The notes under the pieces were generated by a model that was not told where the DNA came from, did not search any database, and saw only the letters and a list, made by a program, of their open reading frames with translations. 57,508 nucleotides of DNA from contig JAFSIV010000009.1 of the NCBI GenBank assembly GCA_017439585.1, forward strand, positions 1-57,508, in the 5' to 3' direction. Shown here piece by piece: positions 30,994 through 40,532 of the stretch. This DNA comes from Clostridia bacterium (lineage in GTDB: Bacteria > Bacillota > Clostridia > Oscillospirales > Acutalibacteraceae). The position numbers and the translations under genes were made by a program. Numbering within the stretch: position 1 is the stretch's first letter; each line of letters begins with the position of its first letter.

Positions 30994-32167
30994 AAAGCTT
31001 TTTTCCTTTCACAATAACTCGGTCATAAAGCCTTAATTCATTATTCTCACTAGCCACCTTTTCACAAATTATATAGCTATCGTTAGAATAAATCATATTA
31101 ACAGGAACAAATTTAACCTGCATACCGCTTAAAACATAAACTCCGCGAACCGAATCTACAACTCTCAAAGCCTTGCGCGGCACTCTAAGACCGCTGTATT
31201 CATTCTTAATAATAGTCATAGGACCGCTTCGCATAGAAGCCAATTCACTATTCATTTCATTACAGGAAAAAATTATAACCGCATTTTCGTCGATTTCAGA
31301 GGTATTAATTCTTTTAACAGTTACTTTAAGCTCAGGCGAAGATTTAATCGCAGTTTTAAGCTTTAAAATTTCGCCCTCTTTATATTTTAAAGATTCATCA
31401 ACCGAAACCTTTGCCGCAATATACCAATCATAATCTGATACTATTTTTCCAATAACATCTGAGGGCTTTTCCTCGGATGTTACATCATCTAAAAATTCAG
31501 GTGTTATTTTAGATATATTATCAGCCGTTAAAACATTTTCGTATCCATCAGTTGTTGAAACAAAATAGCCCGATTTATCCGACCTGATAAGTTGCTTTGG
31601 TGATGGCAAGCTATTATTAAGCTTAGCTTTTAAGCTTTCAAGCTGAGAAGAAAAATCAGTATTTTCTCCCATAGCCGCCTGTCGACGCCAAATAGCGGTT
31701 AAAAGCTCGTTAGAATAATTTTTAACATCATAAAAATCTCCCGAAGCGGAATTTAAAATCAATTCGTTTAATTGCTCGTCGATTTTTAATTTCATAAGGT
31801 CAAGGTTTGCGGTATCAATATCGTTATATCCCAAAATTTCCTCGATTTCGGCAATTTTTTGCTCAGTATCCTGACGCTCGCTAACCTTTAAGGAATCGGC
31901 TTCACTATCATAAATATTAGCAATAACACCGTTTTTTGCAACGCGGTTACCATCTGACACAACAAAGTGCATAACACCGCCGCCTGAATAGCTTATAAGG
32001 GTTTCGTTGCGGACTATAACACCGGTAATATCCAAACCGTCGCAAGCGGTATAATAAACTGCATTTTCGGTTTTTATAGGTTTATAAAATACCGCTAAAA
32101 GCTGATTTATTACAAATACAGCCGCCAATAGCATCAAAAAGAATTTTAATACTGATTGACCCTTCAA
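30971..32167 (-). CDS. HlyD-like membrane-anchored adaptor
   Basis: 398 residues. An N-terminal membrane helix (LKFFLMLLAAVFVINQLLAVF) anchors a long extracellular part: a beta-barrel/lipoyl-like region (GLDITGVIVRNETLISYSGGGVMHF), a coiled coil (SERQDTEQKIAEIEEILGYND) and another barrel stretch (YFVSTTDGYENVLTADNI; SGLRVPRKALRVVD). This is the organisation of HlyD-like or AcrA-like adaptors. Proteins of this type precede the yggS-sepF cluster in Clostridia, so a role in envelope or division is possible. No transporter partner gene is adjacent. Confidence 0.85.
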   Translation of the reverse strand: MKGQSVLKFFLMLLAAVFVINQLLAVFYKPIKTENAVYYTACDGLDITGVIVRNETLISYSGGGVMHFVVSDGNRVAKNGVIANIYDSEADSLKVSERQDTEQKIAEIEEILGYNDIDTANLDLMKLKIDEQLNELILNSASGDFYDVKNYSNELLTAIWRRQAAMGENTDFSSQLESLKAKLNNSLPSPKQLIRSDKSGYFVSTTDGYENVLTADNISKITPEFLDDVTSEEKPSDVIGKIVSDYDWYIAAKVSVDESLKYKEGEILKLKTAIKSSPELKVTVKRINTSEIDENAVIIFSCNEMNSELASMRSGPMTIIKNEYSGLRVPRKALRVVDSVRGVYVLSGMQVKFVPVNMIYSNDSYIICEKVASENNELRLYDRVIVKGKKLYDGKIIG

Positions 32168-32170
32168 AGC

Positions 32171-33106
32171 TTATTCCTCCTTTAAAAAATTTTCAACTAG
32201 CGTTCTGGCTTTATCTAAAATATTATCGGTTTCATCCTGATAAAGCCAATTTATATTTTCGTTTCTTCTGAACCATGTAAGCTGGCGTTTAGCATATCTT
32301 CTTGTTTGCTGCTTTAAATTCTCTTTTGCTTGCTCTAATGAACACTCATTATCAAAATATTCATAAAGCTCTTTATGACCGATAGCCTGAAAACCACCTT
32401 TATTATTACCGCTTTTATAGGTTTTTTCTGCTTCCTCTAAAAGACCATTTTGGCACATAATATCAACCCTGCGATTTATTCGGTTATATAAAAGCTCGCG
32501 GTCATTATAAGTTATTCCTAAAATTAACGGATTAAGATTAGACTTAATTTTATGAGACAATTCGTTTTGCTCGGTTTTGGTCTTACCTGCAAGGCGGTAA
32601 ACCTCAAACGCTCTTACTATCCGCTTTTTATCATTTGAATGAAGCTTTTTAGCAGATTCTTCATCAAACTCGGCTAACTTTTTTAGCATTTCTTCTCCAC
32701 CGATAGTATCATAAAGCTCTTCTAATTCTTTTCGCAAATCATAATCGGTCTCGGTTTCAAGAAACTCAGTATTATCAAGCAATGAAGAAATATAAAGCCC
32801 CGTTCCGCCAACAATAATCGGAAGCTTGCCTCTATTATTAATATCCTCAATAACCTTTTTTGCGGAAGCAACATAATCTGCAACTGAATACTGCTCATAG
32901 GTACTTAAAAATTCAAGCAAATGATGTTTAATTCCCTGCTTTTCATCCTCGTCGGGCGCAGCAGAAGCTATATGAATACCCTTATAAATCTGCATTGAAT
33001 CGGCAGAAACTATTTCTCCGCCAAAGCTTTTTGCAAGCTCAATACTTAAAGCGGTTTTGCCCGATGCCGTAGGTCCTACAATAAAAACTGTTTTTATCTT
33101 GCTCAT
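32171..33106 (-). CDS. miaA: tRNA dimethylallyltransferase
   Basis: 311 residues. The P-loop GPTASGKT is at 11-18, followed by VSADSMQIYKGIHIASAAP and the DMAPP-tRNA region (IVGGTGLYISSLLDN). MiaA adds a dimethylallyl group to A37 of tRNAs that read UNN codons; the MiaB enzyme that completes this modification is encoded 5 kb away in the same window (38078-39478). It starts at the mutL stop with a four-base overlap (ATGA), so it should be translationally coupled to mutL. Confidence 0.98.
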   Translation of the reverse strand: MSKIKTVFIVGPTASGKTALSIELAKSFGGEIVSADSMQIYKGIHIASAAPDEDEKQGIKHHLLEFLSTYEQYSVADYVASAKKVIEDINNRGKLPIIVGGTGLYISSLLDNTEFLETETDYDLRKELEELYDTIGGEEMLKKLAEFDEESAKKLHSNDKKRIVRAFEVYRLAGKTKTEQNELSHKIKSNLNPLILGITYNDRELLYNRINRRVDIMCQNGLLEEAEKTYKSGNNKGGFQAIGHKELYEYFDNECSLEQAKENLKQQTRRYAKRQLTWFRRNENINWLYQDETDNILDKARTLVENFLKEE

Positions 33107-34995
33107 TGTATTCTACCAAACTGCTTTTCAAGCTCGCGTTTTTTAATTTCGAATGCAACCGGTCTTCCATGCGGACAATACATAATATCACTCGAATACA
33201 AAACCTTTTCTGCTAATGCCTTCATTTCGGTTATATTTGTATAATTTCCGGCTTTTATAGCTGTTCTGCAAGCTATTGTATGCAAAAGGTCTTCTTCTTT
33301 TTCGGTTGATATTTTTCCAGATTTTATAATAGAATTGGCAACCTCTGAAACTACTGAGGTAATATCCGATTTTGTTAAAAATACAGGGATTGCTCTCACA
33401 AGAACAGTTGAGTTTCCAAAATCATCTATTTCAAATCCGCTTTTTTCTAAAATATCGGTATTAGTTATTATAGCATCGTATTCCTCTTTGCCTAATGTAA
33501 CCGACAAGGGACTAAGCAAAGATTGAACCTCTATTTTTTTATTTTGCTTTAATTCATTAAACAAAATTCGCTCATGAGCAGCATGCTTGTCTATCATAAA
33601 AATACTGCTACCCATTTGAGCAATAATATATGTTGAAAAAGCTTCTCCAATAACGATTATTGGCTCTTTTTCTTCGATTATTTCAGGTATTATGTCAACC
33701 TTCTCTTCTTTTGGTTGCACATAAGTTTTAGTATATTCTTCTTTTGTCATCGGCTCGGTCTTATTACCCTCAGGCGAGACAAAAGAATATCTATCTGCAA
33801 AGCTAGGCTTTGTTTCATCCTTAAAAACAACCCTTGCAGAATTATTTGGTTTTGTAATATTTTGAGCATTTATCGGTTTAGAATAAATCTGCTCAGCTAT
33901 TGTTTGTTTTGGCTTAACATCAATAGCCTGTTGTCTATACTCCTCGGTAGTCATACTTTTAAAACGGTCAAAAGCAGGGGTATTAAGCTTAACCTGAGGT
34001 CTTGTATCGCCCGAAATCAAAGCATTTTTAACCGCCGAATAGACCGCGTCAAAAATTCTTTTTTCATCAGAAAAACGCACCTCGGTTTTTGCAGGGTGAA
34101 CATTAACATCAACTATCTCAAAAGGAATGTTAATATATAAAACAAAGCAAGGAAATTTTCCAACCATAGCGCTGTTTTTATAAGCCTGCTCGACCGCGGC
34201 AACAACCGTTCCTGAACGAACCAGTCGACCGTTTAAAAAGGTATACTGGCTATTTCTGGTCGGCTTACAGGCAATCGGCTTGCAGATATAACCCGAAACC
34301 GAAACACCTGACATTTCGCCGCCGGCTTCAATCAATGAAGCAGAAAATTCTCTGCCTAAAACACTATAAATCGCAGATTTAATTTCACCGTCTCCCGAAG
34401 TGGAAAGGGTTTGCTTAGAGTCTCTGATAAATCTAAACGATATTTCGGGGTGAGATAATGCAATTCTATCTATAACAGCGGCGCAAGCGTTACCTTCCGA
34501 AACATCCTTTTTAAGAAATTTCATACGGGCAGGAGTATTATAAAAAATGTCTTTTATAACAATAGTAGTTCCCTTAGGGCAGCCAATTTCCTCATAAAGA
34601 ATTTCTTCTGAGCCCGCGATTTTATAATGAGTTCCACAAATGCTATCCTCGGTTGCAGTAAGCATTTCAACCTTAGCCACCGAAGAAACTGCCGCCAAAG
34701 CTTCACCTCTGAAGCCTAATGTTGCAATAGCGTCTAAATCTGCATCGGTTTTAATTTTGCTTGTTGCATGTCTTAAAAAAGCGGTTGGAACATCCTCAAA
34801 AGCTATTCCGCAGCCATTATCTGTAACACGAATTAAGCCTATACCTCCGCGCTGAATTTCAACCGTTATTACGGTTGCACCCGCATCAATAGAGTTTTCG
34901 ACGAGCTCTTTTATAACAGAAGCCGGTCTTTCTACAACTTCACCTGCGGCTATAAGCTCTGCAACATTTTTAGGCAATAAATTGATTTTCGGCAT
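33103..34995 (-). CDS. mutL: DNA mismatch repair protein MutL
   Basis: 630 residues. GHKL ATPase motifs: AAGEVVERPASVIKELVENSIDAG, NGCGI, ATLGFRGEALAAVSSV. The C-terminal dimerisation domain holds an endonuclease-type DKHAAHERILFNEL motif and a late CPHGRPVAFEI, as in MutL proteins of bacteria without MutH. It links MutS mismatch recognition to strand cutting. It is 21 bases downstream of mutS and overlaps miaA, a standard mutS-mutL-miaA order. Confidence 0.98.
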   Translation of the reverse strand: MPKINLLPKNVAELIAAGEVVERPASVIKELVENSIDAGATVITVEIQRGGIGLIRVTDNGCGIAFEDVPTAFLRHATSKIKTDADLDAIATLGFRGEALAAVSSVAKVEMLTATEDSICGTHYKIAGSEEILYEEIGCPKGTTIVIKDIFYNTPARMKFLKKDVSEGNACAAVIDRIALSHPEISFRFIRDSKQTLSTSGDGEIKSAIYSVLGREFSASLIEAGGEMSGVSVSGYICKPIACKPTRNSQYTFLNGRLVRSGTVVAAVEQAYKNSAMVGKFPCFVLYINIPFEIVDVNVHPAKTEVRFSDEKRIFDAVYSAVKNALISGDTRPQVKLNTPAFDRFKSMTTEEYRQQAIDVKPKQTIAEQIYSKPINAQNITKPNNSARVVFKDETKPSFADRYSFVSPEGNKTEPMTKEEYTKTYVQPKEEKVDIIPEIIEEKEPIIVIGEAFSTYIIAQMGSSIFMIDKHAAHERILFNELKQNKKIEVQSLLSPLSVTLGKEEYDAIITNTDILEKSGFEIDDFGNSTVLVRAIPVFLTKSDITSVVSEVANSIIKSGKISTEKEEDLLHTIACRTAIKAGNYTNITEMKALAEKVLYSSDIMYCPHGRPVAFEIKKRELEKQFGRIQ

Positions 34996-35016
34996 TCTGT
35001 CACCTTGCTTTCTAAT

Positions 35017-37614
35017 TTATTCTTTTGCTTTATTGCAAATATCAAACAAAATTTGCATAGACTCAATAGGTGTTAAGGTGTTAACATCTATTGCTTTAAG
35101 TTCCTTTAAAATACTTTCTGCATTTTGCATTTCTAATGGCAACTGCATATCAGTTTCCGAAGAGGTTTTATAGGTAACTATTCCATCGTTTTCAACCTCT
35201 TTTAAAATAGCTTTTGCTCGGGATATTACCGACTCTGGAATACCGCTAAGCTTTGCAACCTCAATACCGTAACTATCATCAGCCGCACCTTTAACAATTC
35301 TTCTGAGGAAGGTTATATCGTCGCCGCGTTTTTTAACGGCAACATTATAGTTTTTAATACCGTCAAACTCGTCCTCCATAGCAGTTAGCTCATGATAATG
35401 GGTTGCAAACAAGGTTTTAGCGCCGAGTTTTTTCTTATCATTAACATATTCAAGCACCGCTTTCGCAATAGACATACCGTCAAAGGTTGAAGTTCCTCTA
35501 CCAATTTCGTCTAATATAAGCAGACTTTTCTTGGTTGCATTCTTTAAAATATCCGCAACCTCGCTCATTTCAACCATAAAGGTTGATTGACCTGATGCCA
35601 AATCGTCCGAAGCGCCAACACGGGTAAAAATTGCATCAACAATACCGATTTGAGCCGAAGAAGCAGGAACAAAGCAACCAATCTGAGCCATCAAAACTAT
35701 CAACGCTGTCTGGCGCATATAGGTAGACTTACCTGCCATATTTGGTCCTGTTATAATAGCAGAACGGTTATCACCGATATTTAGATATGTATCATTTGAA
35801 ACAAAAGGAGTTCTTATAACCTTTTCAACAACAGGATGTCTGCCGTCAATTATATTAATGCTACCGTCATTATTTATAAGCGGTCTGCAATAATTATTTT
35901 CCACCGAAACATTTGCAAGCGAGCATAATGCATCAAGCAAAGCCACCGCAGAAGCGGTTCTTTGGAAACGAATAAGCTCGTTTGCCGTTTTCTTTCTGAT
36001 TTCATCAAAAAGCTCGAACTCTAATTGCTCAGAGCGGTCTTTCGCGGTTAAAAGCCTTTGTTCTATCTGCTTTAATTCCTCGGTTATAAAGCGCTCGCAA
36101 TTAGTAAGAGTTTGTTTTCTTATATAATCCTCTGGCACTCGGTCAAGGAAAGAATTAGTAACCTCGATATAATATCCGAAAACTTTATTATAGCGAACCT
36201 TTAAGTTTTTAATATCGGTTCTTTCTTTTTCTCTGGCTTCAATTTCTGCCAGAATATCGGTGCTGTTGGTTAAATCGCCTTTTAATGAATCAAGCTCGGC
36301 ATTATAGCCGCTTTTAATCATTTTACCATCTTTAACCGATAGAGGCGGATTTTCCTCGATAGCTAAGAAAATAAGTTCTCTGATATCATCAAGCGCATCA
36401 ATATCATTATAAATTTCTTTTAAAAGCTTAGAATTTGCATCTGCCAACAAAGATTTGAGCGCAGGAAAATTAACCGCAGTATTAGCAATAGCATTTAAGT
36501 CTCTTGCGTTTGCAGTTCCATAAACCACCTTGGTCATAATGCGCTCAATATCTCTAATACCGCTTAAATACTCCCCTATTTCGCCTCGCAAAATAGTTTT
36601 TGAGAAAAGCTCGTCAACCGCATTTTGCCTTGCAGTTATTTGGGCAATATTTAAAAGCGGCTTAGTAACAAAACCTCGCAAAAGTCTTTTACCCATTGCG
36701 GTTTTGGTTTTATCAAGCACCCATAAAAGCGAGCCTTTTTTAGATTTAGAGCGCATAGTTTCAATAAGTTCTAAGTTTCTAACTGCGGCCATATCAAGCT
36801 TCATATACTGCTCATCAGTATAAATTTCAACCTTATTTACCGATATATCGCCTGAAACACCTGTTTCATATAAATATTCAAGCACTGCACCCAAAGCGGC
36901 AGAGGCAGAGCTTTCAGTTTCGATACCTAAATTCTCGGTGCTTATAACCGAAAAATGAGAAAGTATGCGAGATTCTGTATTCTTAGGATTAAAGGAAGTT
37001 TCATTTCTAAAAGTTAAAACACCGGAAAGAGTATCCTCAAAAAATTCTGATAATTCCTTATTTTCTTTAACCGATTTTTCGGTAATTAAAACCTCACGAG
37101 GCTTAAATCTTGCTAATTCCTCGCAGATTTTATGGATTTTTTTATCATTTGAAAGGGTTGTTATAAAACATTCTCCGGTTGAAGCATCGGTAAAACAAAT
37201 AGAAGTATCATTTTTTGAAATGCAAACAGCGGCGAGGTAGTTGTTAACACCCTCGTCGAGCATAGTGTTTTCAATAACCGTTCCTGGAGTTATTATTCTA
37301 ACGATTTCTCTTTTAACAATTCCCTTAGCCGTCGCAGGATTTTCCACCTGCTCGCAAATAGCAACCTTACGGCCTTTTTCAATAAGTCTTGCTATATAAG
37401 CGTCACAGCTATGGTACGGTATACCGCACATAGGAGCGCGTTCCTTTAAACCGCAATCCTTACCTGTGAGCACTAATTCAAGCTCCTCGGAAGCGGTTTT
37501 AGCATCATCAAAAAACATTTCATAAAAGTCGCCAACGCGGAAGAACACAATACTATCTTTATTTGCTTCTTTTATCTCTAAATACTGCTCCATCATTGGA
37601 GATATTTTGGACAT
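35017..37614 (-). CDS. mutS: DNA mismatch repair protein MutS
   Basis: 865 residues. The mismatch-binding N-terminus (MMEQYLEIKEANKDSIVFFRVGDFYEMF) includes the Phe-x-Glu motif in VGDFYEMFFDDA. The ATPase has Walker A GPNMAGKST, Walker B LLILDEIGRGTSTFDG and the THYHEL switch. MutS finds mismatches and recruits MutL, encoded next. A short region near the C-terminus (ETDMQLPLEMQNA) resembles the beta-clamp binding motif. Length is normal. Confidence 0.99.
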   Translation of the reverse strand: MSKISPMMEQYLEIKEANKDSIVFFRVGDFYEMFFDDAKTASEELELVLTGKDCGLKERAPMCGIPYHSCDAYIARLIEKGRKVAICEQVENPATAKGIVKREIVRIITPGTVIENTMLDEGVNNYLAAVCISKNDTSICFTDASTGECFITTLSNDKKIHKICEELARFKPREVLITEKSVKENKELSEFFEDTLSGVLTFRNETSFNPKNTESRILSHFSVISTENLGIETESSASAALGAVLEYLYETGVSGDISVNKVEIYTDEQYMKLDMAAVRNLELIETMRSKSKKGSLLWVLDKTKTAMGKRLLRGFVTKPLLNIAQITARQNAVDELFSKTILRGEIGEYLSGIRDIERIMTKVVYGTANARDLNAIANTAVNFPALKSLLADANSKLLKEIYNDIDALDDIRELIFLAIEENPPLSVKDGKMIKSGYNAELDSLKGDLTNSTDILAEIEAREKERTDIKNLKVRYNKVFGYYIEVTNSFLDRVPEDYIRKQTLTNCERFITEELKQIEQRLLTAKDRSEQLEFELFDEIRKKTANELIRFQRTASAVALLDALCSLANVSVENNYCRPLINNDGSINIIDGRHPVVEKVIRTPFVSNDTYLNIGDNRSAIITGPNMAGKSTYMRQTALIVLMAQIGCFVPASSAQIGIVDAIFTRVGASDDLASGQSTFMVEMSEVADILKNATKKSLLILDEIGRGTSTFDGMSIAKAVLEYVNDKKKLGAKTLFATHYHELTAMEDEFDGIKNYNVAVKKRGDDITFLRRIVKGAADDSYGIEVAKLSGIPESVISRAKAILKEVENDGIVTYKTSSETDMQLPLEMQNAESILKELKAIDVNTLTPIESMQILFDICNKAKE

Positions 37615-37647
37615 TTCTAAACTTCCCTTATCTTAAAATCTAAAAAA

Positions 37648-38049
37648 TTAATGACAACCACCGCAGGTTGAGCAACTGCCTGTACAAGCGGTAGCCTCAC
37701 AGGTTTCGGGGTCTTCGCCATCTAGGGTTTTGGAGATTATAGTATTAATTTCATTAACCATAATATCAAGCTCTGCTTTAGCGGTGTTATATTCAACCAT
37801 AGCCTCGCTAGACATAATATCGCCATAAACCTTGCGCAAATTTTCATTTAATTCCTGAACCTTTGCGTCGTCTCTTTCGTCAGCTTGCATTAATTTATCA
37901 AGCTCCATACGGATAATATTAAAATTACCGATAGCGGCTTGAAGTTCTTTATCTTCATCATTAGCCAAACGAGCCTTTGCAAAGCGAATAAAACGCACGT
38001 CCTGTTGAATAGCTTTTCCTAAATTTCTAACTTGCTCAATTACATCCAT
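37648..38049 (-). CDS. YlbF-family regulator with C-terminal Cys cluster
   Basis: 133 residues. Residues 1-105 are the helical YlbF/YmcA fold (DVIEQVRNLGKAIQQDVRFIRFAKARLAND, then NFNIIRMELDKLMQ and EAMVEYNTAKAELDIMVNEIN). The last 20 residues read CEATACTGSCSTCGGCH, with five Cys. In B. subtilis, YlbF, YmcA and YaaT form the RicAFT complex, which binds two [4Fe-4S] clusters and directs RNase Y and competence/sporulation signals; cysteines there ligate the clusters. The gene lies between mutS and miaB, where YmcA-like genes are commonly found, and MiaB is also a [4Fe-4S] enzyme. Confidence 0.88.
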   Translation of the reverse strand: MDVIEQVRNLGKAIQQDVRFIRFAKARLANDEDKELQAAIGNFNIIRMELDKLMQADERDDAKVQELNENLRKVYGDIMSSEAMVEYNTAKAELDIMVNEINTIISKTLDGEDPETCEATACTGSCSTCGGCH

Positions 38050-38077
38050 TTTTTAATACCTCTTTTAAAATTTATAT

Positions 38078-39478
38078 TTATATAACAACACCTTTAAGTG
38101 CACCATCGCACGATGTTACTTTAACATTAACAAACTTTCCTAAGAGAGACTCATCTCCCTCAAACTCAATACTTGCGGTACCCGAAGTATGACCTGATAA
38201 CAGACCTTCGCCTTCAACACTGTCACAAATAACCTTATAGGTTTTGCCTAAATACTTGTCCTGATTTTTTAGAGCGATTTCCTCTTGAAGTTTTAATAGC
38301 TCATCAAACCAAACTCCCTTTTCTTGCTTTGTTACAGGGTCTGGCATAGAAGCGGCAGGAGTATTCTCTCGCGGAGAATAAATAAAAGTAAAAAGCGAAG
38401 AAAACTCAACCTCTTTAACTAAGCTTAAAGTTTCTTTAAAGTCCTCATAAGTCTCGCCCGGAAAACCTACTATAATATCGGATGTTAACGAAACATCTTC
38501 TATTTTTTCCTTAGCCATTTTAATAAGGTTCAAATAATGCTCTCTATCATAATGACGGTTCATTTGCTTTAAAATTCTATCGCTTCCGCTTTGGAACGGC
38601 AAATGCAAATGGCGGCTAACCTTTTTGCAATCACTGATAGTGTTTATAAGCTCCTCGGTGCAATCTTTTGGATGCGAGGTCATAAACCTGATAACAAAAT
38701 TGCCCTCAATATCATTTATCATACGAAGAAGCTTTGAAAAGGTTACCCCGTGAGCACAATCCTTGCCATAAGAGTTAACATTTTGACCTAAAAGAGTGAT
38801 TTCCTTATAGCCTGCATTTATCATTTCGCGAGCTTCTGAGAGGATTTTTTCAGGCTCGCGAGAACGCTCTCTGCCTCTGACATAAGGAACAATACAATAT
38901 GTGCAAAAATTATTGCAACCATACATTATTGGAAGCCAACCCTTATATTTACCGTCTCTTAAAACGGGAATATCCTCAACAATTTCTTCATTAGGCAAAT
39001 CGCGTTCAAAAATTCGCTTTGAACCGCTTAACCTTTTATAAATAAATTCAGGCAATCTATGAAAAACCTGAGTGCCTAAAACCATATCAATATAAGGATA
39101 GCTTTTCTTTATTTTCTCGGCAACCGATTCCTGTTGAGACATACAACCGCAAACCGCAGCCAACAGCTTTGGATTATTTTTCTTTAAGGCTTTAATTGTT
39201 CCTATATTACCATACACTCTGTCCTGAGCGTGTTCACGCACAGCACAGGTATTAAATATAATAAAATCGGCTTCCTCGCTGTTTTCTGTTATATTATATC
39301 CCATATTAAAGAGCATACCTTTTAAATGCTCAGAATCGCTTACATTTTGTTGACAGCCAAAGGTTATAACTGCAGCTTTCGGCTGATACTCATATATCTG
39401 TGGCAAAAGCTTTGAAACCTTATTTATATAAACCTCTTGCTCTAAAAAAACCGAAGCTTTTTGTTCGTTTTTTAACAA
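38078..39478 (-). CDS. miaB: tRNA-2-methylthio-N6-dimethylallyladenosine synthase
   Basis: About 466 residues. The start is taken as TTG at 39478, six bases after AAAGGGGAG; the frame runs to 39505. An N-terminal UPF0004 domain has Cys in TFGCQQNVSDSEHLKG and CAVREHAQDRV, and CGCMSQQE. The radical SAM motif is CNNFCTYCIVPYVRGRERSR. A C-terminal TRAM domain (KTYKVICDSVEG) ends the protein. MiaB uses two [4Fe-4S] clusters to add a methylthio group to i6A37 made by MiaA. All ligands are present. Confidence 0.98.
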   Translation of the reverse strand: MLKNEQKASVFLEQEVYINKVSKLLPQIYEYQPKAAVITFGCQQNVSDSEHLKGMLFNMGYNITENSEEADFIIFNTCAVREHAQDRVYGNIGTIKALKKNNPKLLAAVCGCMSQQESVAEKIKKSYPYIDMVLGTQVFHRLPEFIYKRLSGSKRIFERDLPNEEIVEDIPVLRDGKYKGWLPIMYGCNNFCTYCIVPYVRGRERSREPEKILSEAREMINAGYKEITLLGQNVNSYGKDCAHGVTFSKLLRMINDIEGNFVIRFMTSHPKDCTEELINTISDCKKVSRHLHLPFQSGSDRILKQMNRHYDREHYLNLIKMAKEKIEDVSLTSDIIVGFPGETYEDFKETLSLVKEVEFSSLFTFIYSPRENTPAASMPDPVTKQEKGVWFDELLKLQEEIALKNQDKYLGKTYKVICDSVEGEGLLSGHTSGTASIEFEGDESLLGKFVNVKVTSCDGALKGVVI

Positions 39479-39556
39479 GATATACTCCCCTTTATATATA
39501 ATCAATTTATTTTACCACAAACCGCAAACTATTTCAAGCGAGATTAATAAAAAAAT

Positions 39557-40105
39557 TTAACCCAATTTTCCAATTATTTGCCTGCCATTTTCTTTAAGCC
39601 AAAGTTTAGCTGTTTTATAATCAGGATAATATATTTCAACCAAATTCCAAAACCGTTTTGAATGATTTAATTCTTTTAAATGGCATAATTCGTGAACAAC
39701 TATATATTCCCTAACATATAAAGGACATAACATTAAAAGGCAGTTGAAATTTAGATTCCCTTTCGCAGAACAGCTTCCCCACCTGGTTTTCTGAGAACGA
39801 ATATGTATTTTATTAAATTCAACGCTCATTTCTTCGGCAAAAAATGAAACTAAATCAGGTATATTTTCCTTAGCCTCAATAATTAGATTTTCAAGATCTT
39901 GCGGGGTTAATTTTTTAGAAAATTCATTTCTATTTTCCATTATAGAAATATGCTTTAAAATCCAACCTTTCTTTTGATTTAAAAACTCTTCTATTTTTAA
40001 ATCGCTAACAAAATACGGTGCTCTTACAATAACTTTATTATTTTCCTTAATCTCGATTGCAACCGTTTTTCGACTACTTCTTATAATTTCAGTTTCAAAT
40101 TTCAT
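39557..40105 (-). CDS. YgjP-like zinc metallopeptidase (DUF45)
   Basis: 182 residues. The HExxH motif is VVHELCHLKELNHSKRFWNLVE, with a third ligand in NHSKRFW; TRWGSCSAKGNLNFN is the standard upstream block. Members are small SprT/WLM-like gluzincins with unknown physiological substrate, and are sometimes linked to type I restriction genes. None is nearby here. It is a single gene between the miaB cluster and the SASP gene. Confidence 0.92.
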   Translation of the reverse strand: MKFETEIIRSSRKTVAIEIKENNKVIVRAPYFVSDLKIEEFLNQKKGWILKHISIMENRNEFSKKLTPQDLENLIIEAKENIPDLVSFFAEEMSVEFNKIHIRSQKTRWGSCSAKGNLNFNCLLMLCPLYVREYIVVHELCHLKELNHSKRFWNLVEIYYPDYKTAKLWLKENGRQIIGKLG

Positions 40106-40177
40106 ATAACACCTGTTTTTAAAAATGATAAAAATATTATAACATAAACTTTAAATTTTTAAAAGGTATAAATAAAG

Positions 40178-40208
40178 CAAAAAGTCCTCCATAAAGAAGG
40201 ACTTTTTA
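40178..40208 (-). terminator. Terminator of the SASP gene
   Basis: AAAAAGTCCT/AGGACTTTTT (40207-40198 with 40188-40179) with a 9-base loop, T-run included on the minus strand. Confidence 0.88.
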
Positions 40209-40221
40209 AATAAATTAAATC

Positions 40222-40407
40222 TTATTTCATGCTGTTTTCGTAAGATTCAATCATTTTCTTAACCATCTGACCGCCGATAGAACCAGCCTGCTTAGCGGTG
40301 AGGTCGCCATTGTAACCCTGCTTTAAGTTTACGCCAACCTCGTTAGCAGCTTCCATCTTAAAACGGTTGAGTGCATCTTTTGCCTCAGGTACTACATGTT
40401 TAGCCAT
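40222..40407 (-). CDS. Small acid-soluble spore protein, alpha/beta type
   Basis: 61 residues, with TAGGAGAG upstream. The conserved core LKQGYNGDLTAKQAGSIGGQMVKKMIE includes the GPR protease cleavage region near its start (KMEAANEVGV) and the DNA-binding helix. These proteins coat the forespore chromosome and protect it from UV and heat; they are degraded at germination. Its presence with cotJ genes shows that the organism forms spores or descends from a spore-former. On the minus strand CATAAGATA about 55 bases upstream resembles a sporulation-sigma -10 box, but this is weak. Confidence 0.97.
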   Translation of the reverse strand: MAKHVVPEAKDALNRFKMEAANEVGVNLKQGYNGDLTAKQAGSIGGQMVKKMIESYENSMK

Positions 40408-40532
40408 TTTATTTACTCTCCTATAAAATTTTGTTTTTGCGTTTGCAATACTATCTTATGAAGAATAAAGAGTTTTATTTGCGGTAATTTTTGTCGTATT
40501 TTACATTTTTTGAGGAAAAATAAAATTTGAAA

